A DNA stretch of 64,000 nucleotides, from the NCBI GenBank assembly GCA_020073005.1, contig JAIQFX010000015.1, forward strand, positions 1 through 64,000, in the 5' to 3' direction. Origin of the DNA: Terriglobia bacterium. Its GTDB lineage: Bacteria > Acidobacteriota > Vicinamibacteria > Vicinamibacterales > CAVVIG01. Within the stretch, counting starts at the first letter, position 1; each line of letters starts with the position of its first letter. Positions 8,218 to 17,739 of the stretch are shown in pieces. The notes under the pieces are model-generated. The model made no database searches. It was given only the letters and a program-made list of their open reading frames with translations, and had not been told where the DNA came from. Position numbers and translations under genes: made by a program.

Positions 8218-9281
8218 CCGCCGCCTGGCGGATTCCGCTGCTGGCGATCGCCATGTTGTCGATGGCCTGCGGCGTGTGGCTCGGCCTGATCCGCCTGGGT
8301 TGGAATCTGCCGCTGCCGTGGACCGATCAACTCATCGGCCATGGGCCGCTGATGGTCTGCGGATTCCTCGGCACGCTCATCGGCTTGGAGCGCGCGGTCG
8401 CGCTCGGCACGCGGTGGGGCTACGCGGCGCCCGTGCTCAGCGCCGCGGGCGCGATCGCGGTCGATTTCGGTCCCTCCACTTTCGCGGGCCCGCTCCTCAT
8501 CACGCTTGGCAGTCTGGTGATGGTCGCCATCTTCGTCGAGCTCATGCGGCGCCAGCCGTCGTTGTTCATGGGGACGATGATGCTCGGCGCCGTCGCGTGG
8601 GCCGCCGGCAACGCGCAGTGGCTCGCGGGCGCGGCGATCTTCCGCGTCGTCTTCTGGTGGCTGGTGTTTCTCGTCGCGACGATCGCCGGCGAGCGGCTCG
8701 AGCTCAATCGCGTGTTGCGGCCCGCGCGCTCGGTCTCGTGGACGTTCGCGAGCGCCATCGCGGTCGTTTTCGCCGGCGTGCTCGTCGCGGCGCAGCGGCC
8801 CGAGGCCGGCGTCATGGTGCTCGGCGCCGGACTCGTCGCGCTCGCCTGGTGGCTCGCGCGCTACGACGTGGCCCGCCGCACCGTGCGCCAGTCCGGTCTG
8901 ACGCGGTTCATGGCGATCTGTCTGCTCTCCGGCTACGGCTGGCTCGGCGTCGGCGGCGTCCTCGGCATCGTGCTGCGGCCGGTCATGCCGGGCGTGGCCT
9001 ACGACGCGATGCTGCACGCGGTCTTTCTCGGCTTCGTGATGTCGATGATCTTCGCCCACGCGCCGGTGATTCTTCCGGCCGTGCTGGGCGTCGCGCTGCG
9101 GTACCGATCCGCGTTCTACCTGCACCTCGGCGTGCTGCAGGTGTCGGTGCTCCTGCGGATCGTGGGCGATCTCGTCGACGATCTCGGCCGGTGGCGCGTC
9201 TGGGGCGGCCTGCTCAACGCCGCGGCCGTGCTCCTGTTCCTCTTCAATACCGGCCGGTCGCGTCTCGGTTCCGCCGCTTAG
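8214..9281 (+). CDS. NnrS-like multi-spanning membrane protein, last gene of the nos cluster
   Basis: A 355-residue protein from GTG 8214 (GTGA overlap) with about ten to eleven hydrophobic helices. Histidines sit at helix ends as in haem-copper NnrS proteins: LIGHGPLMVCGFLGTLIG near residue 40 and MLHAVFLGFVMSMIFAHAP near residue 270. NnrS proteins are haem/copper membrane proteins linked to nitric oxide tolerance in denitrifiers. The resemblance is in pattern and context, not a close match, so a generic membrane protein of N2O respiration is the fallback. It ends in a 4-bp overlap with the convergent DUF3300 gene. Confidence 0.65.
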   Translation: MTAAWRIPLLAIAMLSMACGVWLGLIRLGWNLPLPWTDQLIGHGPLMVCGFLGTLIGLERAVALGTRWGYAAPVLSAAGAIAVDFGPSTFAGPLLITLGSLVMVAIFVELMRRQPSLFMGTMMLGAVAWAAGNAQWLAGAAIFRVVFWWLVFLVATIAGERLELNRVLRPARSVSWTFASAIAVVFAGVLVAAQRPEAGVMVLGAGLVALAWWLARYDVARRTVRQSGLTRFMAICLLSGYGWLGVGGVLGIVLRPVMPGVAYDAMLHAVFLGFVMSMIFAHAPVILPAVLGVALRYRSAFYLHLGVLQVSVLLRIVGDLVDDLGRWRVWGGLLNAAAVLLFLFNTGRSRLGSAA

Positions 9282-10195
9282 AGCGAGCCCCGCCCGCGCG
9301 CGCGATCATCCGAGCCCCGCCCGCGCGGGTGTTCTTCTTTCGGCTTCTTCCCGGACTTCTCGGCGTCGCGTTCTTTCTGCGACCGCTCGACCTCGCGATG
9401 CGGTTCCGGCGGGCGCGGCGCGGCGTAGCGGTGCACCGCGTACGGATGGACATAGGTCGCGCGATTGCCCCACGTGCGGCCCCACCGCGCGTTGTTGACG
9501 ATGACGACGCGTTCGCGCCAGTCGAAGCGTGTCGCGCCCCAGCCCCACGGCGCGAAGCGCGGACCGATCGTCACGCCGAAGCCGAACACGATCGCGCTGC
9601 CGACGACGACGCGCGGCCGCGGCGGCGCGTAGACGATGACGGGGTCGTAGTACGGCACGACGATGAACGCCGGGTTGACGGGTGTGATCTCGACGATGGG
9701 CCCCGCGCTGACGAACACGCGCGAGTTGGATCGCAGGTAGCCGTAGTCGCGCGCGCGCTGCCGCATCCGCTGCACGGCGTCCATCACCTGATCCGGCTGC
9801 GCGAGATACGCGTCGCCGAGTTCCTGCGTCCACGGCATTGCGGACGCCATCATGTCGAGCACGGACGCGAACGGCAGCAGCGCCTGGACGCCCGGATCCC
9901 ACGGCAGCTGATCCGCTTCGATCGCGGCCGCGAGCGCATCGGGCTGCAGATAATGATGCCGGTCCGCCCAGCGCGCGGCTTCCGGGATGTCGGCCGGATA
10001 CGTTGCGGCTGTCAGCACCTGCGCGAGCAGCGGATCTGGATACAGGGCGATGGGCGAGACGATCCGCTCGAGCTCCGCCGGCGGAAACGACGGCGGCGGT
10101 CCGGGCGGCGGCAGCGGCGCTTGCGCGAACGCCGTCGAGGCGGGCGCCAGCGTGGCGGCGATCAGCATGGCGGCGATGCGAATTCTGAGATCCAT
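9278..10195 (-). CDS. DUF3300-family exported protein
   Basis: 305 residues from the ATG at 10195, giving a good signal peptide (IRIAAMLIAATLAPASTAFA). The mature part has the DUF3300 hallmarks: FPPAELERIVSPIALYPDPLLAQVL, ATYPADIPEAARW, WDPGVQALLPFASVLDMM and DAYLAQPDQVMDAVQRMR. A Trp/Arg-rich segment (WGWGATRFDWRER) and a highly basic tail (SQKERDAEKSGKKPKEE) follow. The function of the family is not established. It is convergent with the nos cluster and its stop codon overlaps the last nos gene by 4 bp. The tail carries a duplicated 16-nt GAGCCCCGCCCGCGCG block (9284-9299 and 9311-9326). Confidence 0.85.
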   Translation of the reverse strand: MDLRIRIAAMLIAATLAPASTAFAQAPLPPPGPPPSFPPAELERIVSPIALYPDPLLAQVLTAATYPADIPEAARWADRHHYLQPDALAAAIEADQLPWDPGVQALLPFASVLDMMASAMPWTQELGDAYLAQPDQVMDAVQRMRQRARDYGYLRSNSRVFVSAGPIVEITPVNPAFIVVPYYDPVIVYAPPRPRVVVGSAIVFGFGVTIGPRFAPWGWGATRFDWRERVVIVNNARWGRTWGNRATYVHPYAVHRYAAPRPPEPHREVERSQKERDAEKSGKKPKEEHPRGRGSDDRARGRGSL

Positions 10196-10237
10196 GCCTT
10201 CAACCATAGCGCGGAAATGTGGCAAAAGCTGCAACAG

Positions 10238-10269
10238 GGTCCGACCCCGGTCCGACCCCGGTCGGACCC
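10238..10269. repeat. REP-like hairpin element
   Basis: GGGTCCGACC at 10238-10247 is followed by a further GGTCCGACC and then GGTCGGACCC at 10260-10269. The outer arms are perfect 10-bp inverted copies. The unit resembles the GGGGTCGGACCCC-type palindromes scattered through many GC-rich genomes. It lies between two divergent genes, directly upstream of the -10 element of the aldolase gene, so it could also affect transcription. Confidence 0.55.
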
Positions 10270-10271
10270 GC

Positions 10272-10277
10272 TATAAT
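10272..10277 (+). promoter_or_regulatory. -10 promoter element TATAAT for the aldolase-family gene
   Basis: A perfect TATAAT lies 40 bp before the ATG at 10317 in an otherwise GC-rich stretch. The expected -35 position falls inside the REP-like hairpin and has no good TTGACA match, so this promoter may need an activator or rely on an extended -10. Confidence 0.5.
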
Positions 10278-10316
10278 CCCCAGCAAATTGGACTGCCTCT
10301 TTCAGAACGAGGTTAC

Positions 10317-11333
10317 ATGCGCTTCCGACTGATGCTGGTGCCGGCGGCTGTCGTCATGCTGGCGGGGACGGGGTTTGTTGAAACGATCGTCGCCGGCCAG
10401 GGCTCGAAACGGCAGCGGCTCAATCCGATGATCGATCTGCTCGAGCAGAAGCTTTCGGTGTTCGGTCTCTACGCGCCGGGCCCGCCGCGCGGCACCCGCG
10501 GCGGTCCGCCGCCGGCCGACGCGGCCGTCAAGTCTCAAGCCGAGTACGCGAAGGACGCGCTCGCGATGACATCGAGCGACTTCGTCTTCAACGGCAGCAT
10601 GGAAGGCGGCCTCGATCGCGCGTGGACGCCATTCGTCGAGTTCATGAAGGGCATGGGCGCGGCGAACGCGCTCACGAAGATGCCGTACCGCCGCTTCACG
10701 CATCCGATGATCGTGAAGACGCCGAAGATCGCCGACGATCCCGTCAAGGCGATCGAGAACATCAGCCGCGAGCTCAACGAAGGCGTCAGCGGCATCATGT
10801 TCGTCGAGACCGAAAGCGCCGACGAAGTGCGTCAGGGGATCGCGGCGATGCGCTTCACGTCCACAGGCGGCACGCGTCCAGATGCAGTCGGCAACGCGCC
10901 CGCGTACTGGGGCATGAGCGACGCGGAGTACAAGGCGAAGGCCGATCTCTGGCCGCTCAATCCGGACGGCGAGCTCGTCAACTGGACGATCGTCGAAAGC
11001 AAAGAGGGACTGAAGCACGTGCGCGAGATCGCGCAGGTGAAAGGCATCGGCGTGCTGTGGCCGGGCGCGGGCACGCTGCGCGGCGTCTTCACGACGACCA
11101 ACGCGGCGGGCGAGCGCATGTTCGACGCCGAAGGCTGGGAAGGCGCGATCCAGCAGGTGCTCGCGGCGTGCAAGGAATTCCACGTGCCGTGCGGCTATCC
11201 CGCGACGGCGACCGACATCGAGATGCGCATGAAGCAGGGCTTCAGCGTCTTCGTCATGACGTGGGGCGAGCCCGGCTTCAAAGCCGTCGAGACCGGACGC
11301 AGGACCGCCGGCCGGCCCGCGACGAATCCGTGA
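10317..11333 (+). CDS. Exported HpcH/HpaI aldolase/citrate lyase-family protein
   Basis: 338 residues from ATG 10317 with an N-terminal signal (RLMLVPAAVVMLAGTGFV). The mature region has the TIM-barrel aldolase pattern: PMIDLLEQKLSVFGLYAP, DFVFNGSMEGGLDRAWTPF, a GVSGIMFVETESADEVRQGI segment with the metal-site Glu region, and GVLWPGAGTLRG. Family enzymes cleave 2-keto-3-deoxy acids with a divalent metal. Export is unusual for the family but recurs in Acidobacteriota. The substrate cannot be told from the sequence. It has its own promoter (TATAAT at 10272). Confidence 0.8.
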   Translation: MRFRLMLVPAAVVMLAGTGFVETIVAGQGSKRQRLNPMIDLLEQKLSVFGLYAPGPPRGTRGGPPPADAAVKSQAEYAKDALAMTSSDFVFNGSMEGGLDRAWTPFVEFMKGMGAANALTKMPYRRFTHPMIVKTPKIADDPVKAIENISRELNEGVSGIMFVETESADEVRQGIAAMRFTSTGGTRPDAVGNAPAYWGMSDAEYKAKADLWPLNPDGELVNWTIVESKEGLKHVREIAQVKGIGVLWPGAGTLRGVFTTTNAAGERMFDAEGWEGAIQQVLAACKEFHVPCGYPATATDIEMRMKQGFSVFVMTWGEPGFKAVETGRRTAGRPATNP

Positions 11334-11409
11334 GCGGCCGGAGCGCCGCCGCCCTCATCCTGACGCGGCGCGGGACACACAACCTCCTTCCTCCGCTCTC
11401 GAAGATGTG

Positions 11410-11808
11410 TCAACCCCTGAATCGCTCTTCCGGCGGGTAGAGGAACTCACGCCCGATGTCGTCGCCCGGATAGAACCAGGCCTCGATCGCCTGCGGCGCG
11501 CCCGCTTCACGCTTCTCCAGCAGCACCGGCGCAGTCGGTGTCTCAGCCTCGCGCTCGGGAATCGTCAGGAACGTGCCGTAGCAGGTCGTGCCCTGCTCGT
11601 TCATCACTTTGACGACGCTGCGGTCGCCGCTCGGGTCGGCGAGCACGAACCGATACGTTCCTGCCGGCAGCGTCACGTGGGGCAGGCCCACAGGGTGGTT
11701 GAACGTGAGCAGTGTCAGTTGGTCGAATTCACTGGCGTGCGCCGTCGCCGGCAGCGCAACCAACGCCAGACTCGCGCACGCGAGCATGAGTAGAACCTTC
11801 CGGATCAT
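11410..11808 (-). CDS. Small exported hypothetical protein
   Basis: 132 residues from ATG 11808 after a strong GGAGGG. A signal peptide (VLLMLACASLALVALPATAHA) precedes a beta-rich domain of about 105 residues with FDQLTLLTFNHPVGLPHVTLPAGTYRFVLADPSGDRSVVKV. Proteins of this pattern are frequent in Acidobacteriota, without known function. One conserved-looking Cys (TTCYG). No operon partner is obvious; the next gene upstream on the same strand starts 303 bp away. Confidence 0.8.
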   Translation of the reverse strand: MIRKVLLMLACASLALVALPATAHASEFDQLTLLTFNHPVGLPHVTLPAGTYRFVLADPSGDRSVVKVMNEQGTTCYGTFLTIPEREAETPTAPVLLEKREAGAPQAIEAWFYPGDDIGREFLYPPEERFRG

Positions 11809-11856
11809 AAGAACCCTCCGTCGTCCACAATTTGCAACCGACATGCCACCCATCGA

Positions 11857-12111
11857 TCAGCCGCTGGTCGTGGCGGCCGGCGGAGCGCCGCGCACCCGGG
11901 CGCCGCGCGCGCGCAGTCGCTCCAGATACGTGCGCGCCGACTCGTCGATCGCCGTCACGCCCTCGAGATTCAGATCGAGCGGCACGAATTCGTGCGGGAG
12001 GGCATGACTGCACGCGCGCTCGAGGCGTTTCAGATCCTTCGCTTCGAGGCGTCCCGCGATCGTGACCCGATAGGTGCGATCGCCGGTCAGTTCCACGGAG
12101 ATCGTGGCCAT
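11857..12111 (-). CDS. Small STAS-like domain protein
   Basis: 84 residues from ATG 12111. The segment VTIAGRLEAKDLKRLERAC followed by VPLDLNLEGVTAIDESARTYLERLRARGARV has the beta-alpha pattern of STAS/anti-sigma-factor-antagonist domains, including the aspartate before the switch position (AIDESA). Such small proteins often act in partner-switching or as carriers of a regulatory phosphate. No anti-sigma kinase is adjacent, so the partner is unknown. Confidence 0.65.
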   Translation of the reverse strand: MATISVELTGDRTYRVTIAGRLEAKDLKRLERACSHALPHEFVPLDLNLEGVTAIDESARTYLERLRARGARVRGAPPAATTSG

Positions 12112-12276
12112 CACCGGGAATAACCGCAATCCTTACGCCAACGCCGTTCGCGTCATTTCCTGCGACGAAGGCGTCGCGTCCTCGTCTTGGACGCGGCTCG
12201 CGCTCGCGATGGAATGGAAGCGCCAGCGAAATATTGCCAGAGATGCGTCGAGCCGGAGGAAGCGGCTCGCTGCCCG

Positions 12277-13884
<1,608 letters not shown>

Positions 13885-13964
13885 TGCCCTTCTCCTTATT
13901 GTACTGACGGCGACGGAGGCGATCGCGGTCGGTCAATTTATCGTAAGGGTGCGTCAGCCGACGG

Positions 13965-14558
13965 TCACGCGCGGAGGAAGGACTCGGCCGCCGTCCACTG
14001 ACCGAGCTCGTACTGGAAGTGCTGACTCTTGTCGACGAGGATCTGGCCATCGTCTGCGAGACCGATCGCCGCGCGCTCGAGCGGGCGCGGCGCGGGTCCT
14101 TCGAAGTTGATTCCGGTGAGACGGAATCCGCTGCCGTGGCAGGGACACTTGAATTTGTTCTCGGCCGCCAGATAGTTCGGCGTGCAGCCGAGGTGCGTGC
14201 AGACGGCGATCAGCGCGTAGAAGCCGCTCTGATCGTGGGCGATGTCTTCGGCCGTACGCACGATCCACACGCCGAACTTGTCCTTCCATCGCTCGTCGAC
14301 GCCGATGCCGTACTCGGCGGGGAAGCCGGCCTTGAAATGCTGCGGTGGCTCGTTCAGCACATTGGGAAACATGAAGCGGCCGCTTGCCGCGAGCGCGATC
14401 GCCGACGCTGCGGTGAATGCCCCCCACGCGAGCACGATCCAGTGCCGCCGCGAGAGCAGCGGAGACGCATCGTCCAGATCGGTGGCCTGAACGACGGACG
14501 GAAGACGGCGGATCGCAGCCGTTGTCGTGCGTCCCGCGAGGTCAGCGCTCGTTGTCAT
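13965..14558 (-). CDS. Membrane-anchored Rieske 2Fe-2S protein
   Basis: 197 residues. A cytoplasmic N-terminus is followed by one transmembrane helix (WIVLAWGAFTAASAIALAASG, about residues 40-60) and a Rieske domain with both cluster boxes, CTHLGC and CPCHGSGF. The start is an ATG overlapping the stop of the small HTH gene (ATGA). This resembles the Rieske subunit of bc1/alternative complexes, but no cytochrome b or c1 gene is adjacent, so its redox partner is not encoded here. Expression from a sigma54 promoter would be unusual for a core bc1 subunit and suggests a conditional electron-transfer role. Confidence 0.92.
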   Translation of the reverse strand: MTTSADLAGRTTTAAIRRLPSVVQATDLDDASPLLSRRHWIVLAWGAFTAASAIALAASGRFMFPNVLNEPPQHFKAGFPAEYGIGVDERWKDKFGVWIVRTAEDIAHDQSGFYALIAVCTHLGCTPNYLAAENKFKCPCHGSGFRLTGINFEGPAPRPLERAAIGLADDGQILVDKSQHFQYELGQWTAAESFLRA

Positions 14559-14806
14559 CGGTCTTTATGCGTTGAAGATTGAAGACGGGGATCGATGTTC
14601 GAGACCATCACCGCGCGGCGGAAGTACATCCCTTTCGCTTCCACGAGAAAGCCTGCCGCCGTCAGACCGGACAGAATCGCTCGGCAGCTTGCCGAGTCGA
14701 TTTGCCACAATCGCTGGGCCTGGGCGGCGGTCAAGCGAAGCCCCGGCATCTCGAGGTACTCGGCGCGCACGCGCGTGCGGTATTCGTCGAGCGCCGCCGA
14801 CGTCAT
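14555..14806 (-). CDS. Small helix-turn-helix-like protein preceding the Rieske gene
   Basis: 83 residues from ATG 14806; an ATG at 14812 would add two residues. The core RVRAEYLEMPGLRLTAAQAQRLWQIDSASCRAILSGLTAAGFLVEAKG reads as a winged-helix/HTH unit (LTAAQAQRLW, then CRAILSGLTAAGFL). Similar small proteins are common in Acidobacteriota as single-domain DNA-binding proteins. The predicted sigma54 start near 14808 leaves almost no leader, so translation may be near-leaderless. Overlaps the Rieske gene by 4 bp, so the two are one operon. Confidence 0.65.
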   Translation of the reverse strand: MTSAALDEYRTRVRAEYLEMPGLRLTAAQAQRLWQIDSASCRAILSGLTAAGFLVEAKGMYFRRAVMVSNIDPRLQSSTHKDR

Positions 14807-14818
14807 GCCCATCTGAAG

Positions 14819-14834
14819 TGCAACTGAGGTGCCA
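14819..14834 (-). promoter_or_regulatory. Sigma54 (-24/-12) promoter of the HTH-Rieske operon
   Basis: On the minus strand the sequence is TGGCAC-CTCAG-TTGCA, a complete match to the sigma54 consensus TGGCAC-N5-TTGCA with GG and GC at the correct spacing. The GC dinucleotide is at 14821-14820, predicting a start at about 14808. A gene for a sigma54 activator with an intact GAFTGA loop lies about 930 bp downstream on the same strand, which supports the assignment. Confidence 0.75.
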
Positions 14835-14881
14835 GTCGTCTCGCGGGGGAGTCTCCCGCGAACGCTGTACGGTTCGACGAA

Positions 14882-14902
14882 ATATCGCGAGCGTCGCGAA
14901 AT
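14882..14902. promoter_or_regulatory. Candidate upstream activator site for the sigma54 promoter
   Basis: ATATCGCGA-GCG-TCGCGAAAT is an inverted repeat matching at 8 of 9 positions per arm, centred about 84 bp upstream of the predicted start, where bacterial enhancer-binding proteins usually bind. A second stem, TCGCGGG-7-CCCGCGA, lies at 14841-14861. The rest of 14835-15101 holds no gene that I can support. Confidence 0.4.
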
Positions 14903-15101
14903 CTTGCGTGCGTGTCCCTGGCTTCCCTTCAGCTGGAATCGGCCGTCGTCATTGCTCTTGGGCAGATCGTGGATGTTGTGGAGGATCGTCGTTGATGATA
15001 TCCAGCGGCTGGCCCGCACGCAGACAGGATCCGCGTTCATTAGGCGACGCGCGATCCGGAACGTGCTGGCGTAACGTCGGCGTGGCCGTCGCGGGATCCC
15101 G

Positions 15102-16223
15102 CTAGACGCGGATGCGGATGCCCCGCCGGTGCAGCACGGCCGCCGCGCCGACCCAGCACCCGACGTACACGAGGGCGAACAACAACGACGGCCACTCGCC
15201 ACGCGCGTGATCGCCGATCGGCGTGAACACGCGCCAGAACACCCAGTCCTTCGGCGCCAGCCCGCCGAAGACGTATGGCAGGAGCGGCCGCTCGATCAGG
15301 TGGCCCACGAGCTCCGCGCAGAAGTAGATCGCCAGGGGATTGACGCCGAGCCACAGGAAAGGACGCGCCCAGCGCGCAAACCCGCGGACGTCGATCGCGT
15401 AGAGGCAGGCGGCCAGCGTGACGGCGGCGAGTCCCGACGTCAGCAGCGCGTACGAGCCGGTCCAGAGCGGCTTATTGATCGGCCACACCGTCGACCAGGC
15501 GAGCCCGATCACGATCGCCGCGACGCCGCCGATGACGAGCCCCAGGATCTGCCGTCCGTGGTCCGCGTGCCGCCGCAGCCATTGTCCGGCCAGCGCGCCT
15601 GCGAGCGCCGTGGCCACAGTGGGCGCCGTGCCGAGAAGACCTTCGGGGTCGAACCCCGGCGTCAACGTGTGCGATCCGAAGATGCGCGTGTCGAGGAAGC
15701 CGGCGAGGTTGTGCGCCCGCGTCACCTCGCGAACGACGTCGCCGCCGAACGGCACGAGCGTCAGGAGCGCCCAGTGTCCAATCACGAGCGCGATCGCGAC
15801 GGCGCCCTGCGTGGCGGCGCCGGCGGACCGCACGATGAGAGCCGCAAAGAAGTACGCCAGCCCGAGCCGCTGCAGCACGCCGGGCACGCGCATCGACGCG
15901 GCAGCAGGCAGCGCTGCGGCGAGATTCAGCGCGAGCCCGAGCGCGATGAGCGTGACGGCCCGCAGCGTGATGCGCGGGCCCGGCCGCCATGGTCCGGCCG
16001 ACTGGGCATCGCGCCGCGCGAACGCGAACGGCATCGCGCATCCCATGATGAACACGAAGAACGGAAAGACGACATCGGCCACGGTGCAGCCGTTCCAGTC
16101 GGCGTGGGCCAACGGAGGGAAGACGGCGCCCCAGTCGCCGGGATTGTTGACGAGGATCATCGCGGCGATCGTCGCGCCGCGGAACGCGTCGAGCGACGCG
16201 AGGTGCCGGCGATCGGCCGTCAT
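15102..16223 (-). CDS. Heparan-alpha-glucosaminide N-acetyltransferase-like membrane protein (DUF5009/DUF1624 type)
   Basis: 373 residues from ATG 16223, with about ten membrane helices. It opens with the family signature RHLASLDAFRGATIAAMILVNNPG, followed by HADWNGCTVADVVFPFFVFIMG and the GVLQRLGLAYFFAAL helix. Members move acetyl groups across a membrane onto amino sugars, or are of unknown substrate. It overlaps the PIG-L gene by 4 bp (ATGA), so a deacetylase and an acetyltransferase of carbohydrate type are coupled in one operon. Confidence 0.87.
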   Translation of the reverse strand: MTADRRHLASLDAFRGATIAAMILVNNPGDWGAVFPPLAHADWNGCTVADVVFPFFVFIMGCAMPFAFARRDAQSAGPWRPGPRITLRAVTLIALGLALNLAAALPAAASMRVPGVLQRLGLAYFFAALIVRSAGAATQGAVAIALVIGHWALLTLVPFGGDVVREVTRAHNLAGFLDTRIFGSHTLTPGFDPEGLLGTAPTVATALAGALAGQWLRRHADHGRQILGLVIGGVAAIVIGLAWSTVWPINKPLWTGSYALLTSGLAAVTLAACLYAIDVRGFARWARPFLWLGVNPLAIYFCAELVGHLIERPLLPYVFGGLAPKDWVFWRVFTPIGDHARGEWPSLLFALVYVGCWVGAAAVLHRRGIRIRV

Positions 16224-17245
16224 CGTTTCCGCGGGCGCCGCCGGTATTTCTCGGGCGGCACCTCCGTCGCGACGTTGACGCCGTTCTGACACCAGCACTC
16301 CGGCGGCGACGCCGGCTCGCCTTCGAGGTAGAGCTCGTTGCTGCGAGCGAACGCCTGCATGAATCGGCCGATTACGAGCATCTGGCTGCGGTAGAGCAGC
16401 AGCGCCACTTTCTTCGCGCCGATCTCGTCAGGGGTGAGCGCGAGGCTCACCCATCGGCCTTCCGACGCCGGAAATCCCGCCGGGGGGCGCAGGTCGCTCC
16501 CCTGGCCCGCGTCCGGCGTCAGCGGCCAGCGTTCGTAATGTATTAAGTAACGTAGCGTCCGCGGGGGAGTGCGGCCTTGTGCGGCCAGCGCCTGCAAGGC
16601 TTCCTGTATGAAAACGTGCGTCGAACAGTGGTCGGGATGCTCGTCTTCGGGATGCACGTCCACCAGGACGGTCGGCGCGAAACCGGCGATGACGCGCTCG
16701 AGCTCGCGGCGCACGTCGACGCCGCGATAGCGGACGCCGCGAATGACCTGTTCGGTCAGCGGCGGGCTGAAGCGATCCGTGTACGGCGACTCGAAGGCCC
16801 GCGTCTTGGCCGACAGATACGCTGAAGCGAGCTCGCACAGCCCTTCGTCGGGAAACCCGAGGAACGTGAGCGATCGGCTGTCGAGACCGAGCGCGCCGGC
16901 GGCCGCGCGCGCCTCGCGTTCGCGGAGCTTGCCGTAGTCGCGGTAGTCCTGGGGACGGGGATGCGTGATGCCGTCCGCCGTCTCGACGCCTTCCGGAAAT
17001 CCATCGCCGCTCGTCATCCAGACGACGTGGACCTGGCCGCCGCGCGCGATCACGCGTCTCATCAGTCCGGCCGCACCGAGTGTCTCGTCGTCGGGATGCG
17101 GTGAAATGACGAGCAGGCGCATCGCGGAACTGACCGCGAGGTCGAGCGGCGGAACGCGTCCAGGATCCGCGGGTACCTGAGCGCGGAGCGTCACGAAAGC
17201 GGCCAGCGCGGCCGCGCCTGCCTTCGCGAAGGACGGCGCGCTCAC
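16220..17245 (-). CDS. Exported PIG-L/LmbE-family deacetylase
   Basis: 341 residues from GTG 17245, which overlaps the uspA stop (GTGA). A signal-like segment (AKAGAAALAAFVTLRAQVP) precedes the domain. Zn-site motifs are intact: SPHPDDETLGAAG near residue 50 and DVHPEDEHPDHCSTH with the HxxH pair around residue 170. PIG-L enzymes remove N-acetyl groups from GlcNAc-type sugars. The real substrate is unknown. Partner genes suggest modification of a periplasmic or envelope glycan. Confidence 0.88.
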   Translation of the reverse strand: MSAPSFAKAGAAALAAFVTLRAQVPADPGRVPPLDLAVSSAMRLLVISPHPDDETLGAAGLMRRVIARGGQVHVVWMTSGDGFPEGVETADGITHPRPQDYRDYGKLREREARAAAGALGLDSRSLTFLGFPDEGLCELASAYLSAKTRAFESPYTDRFSPPLTEQVIRGVRYRGVDVRRELERVIAGFAPTVLVDVHPEDEHPDHCSTHVFIQEALQALAAQGRTPPRTLRYLIHYERWPLTPDAGQGSDLRPPAGFPASEGRWVSLALTPDEIGAKKVALLLYRSQMLVIGRFMQAFARSNELYLEGEPASPPECWCQNGVNVATEVPPEKYRRRPRKR

Positions 17246-17739
17246 GCGTGGCGCCGGACGCCGGCCGGCGGGTCGGGCACGACGAATTCGTGTTCCGGCT
17301 GCCGCACGATGAGGACGGGACACGGCGCCAGCCCCACGATCCGCTCCGTCACGCTTCCCATCAGCAGGCGCGACAGACGGCCGTGGCCGTTGGTGCCCAT
17401 CACGATCAGATCGATCGTCGCGTCGCGGGCGTACCGCGCGATGGCCACAGCGGGCCTGTCGGAGCTGAGCAGAATGCCCTTCGCGCGGAGCCTCCGCCGA
17501 TCGTCGTCGGTGATGGCCCCGTCGAGCTGGCGCCGCGCCGCCTGCTCGATGTCCTGCGACACGCCCCCGGCGTCGCCGATGTAGCCCTCCAGGCCCGTCA
17601 CGGTGAAGAAGTTCTCGACGACGTTCACGACGTGCAGCGTTGAGCCGTACGCGCGGGCCAGCGCCCGGCCGTAATTGAGCGCGGTCATCGAGACGTCGCT
17701 GTGGTCGGTCGCGACCAGCAGGTTCTTGATCACGATCAT
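17242..17739 (-). CDS. Universal stress protein (UspA family)
   Basis: 165 residues from ATG 17739, preceded by GAGGAGGG. The UspA fold is clear: IKNLLVATDHSDVSMTALNYGRALA at the N-terminus, and the ATP-binding loop GTNGHGRLSRLLMGSVTERIV with the G-2x-G-9x-G-S/T pattern near the C-terminus. It is second in the marR-uspA-PIG-L-acyltransferase operon (ATGA overlap with marR, GTGA with PIG-L). Confidence 0.92.
   Translation of the reverse strand: MIVIKNLLVATDHSDVSMTALNYGRALARAYGSTLHVVNVVENFFTVTGLEGYIGDAGGVSQDIEQAARRQLDGAITDDDRRRLRAKGILLSSDRPAVAIARYARDATIDLIVMGTNGHGRLSRLLMGSVTERIVGLAPCPVLIVRQPEHEFVVPDPPAGVRRHA

Noticed and set aside
8276-10276. A 666-codon plus-strand frame across the NnrS-like and DUF3300 genes
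   Set aside because: It spans two real genes on opposite strands and is an Arg/Ala/Pro-rich shadow of high-GC codon bias.
14813-15202. Upstream extension of the small HTH gene to about 215 codons
   Set aside because: The extension would run through the sigma54 promoter and the candidate enhancer, overlap the acyltransferase gene, and is Arg/Ser-rich without a domain.
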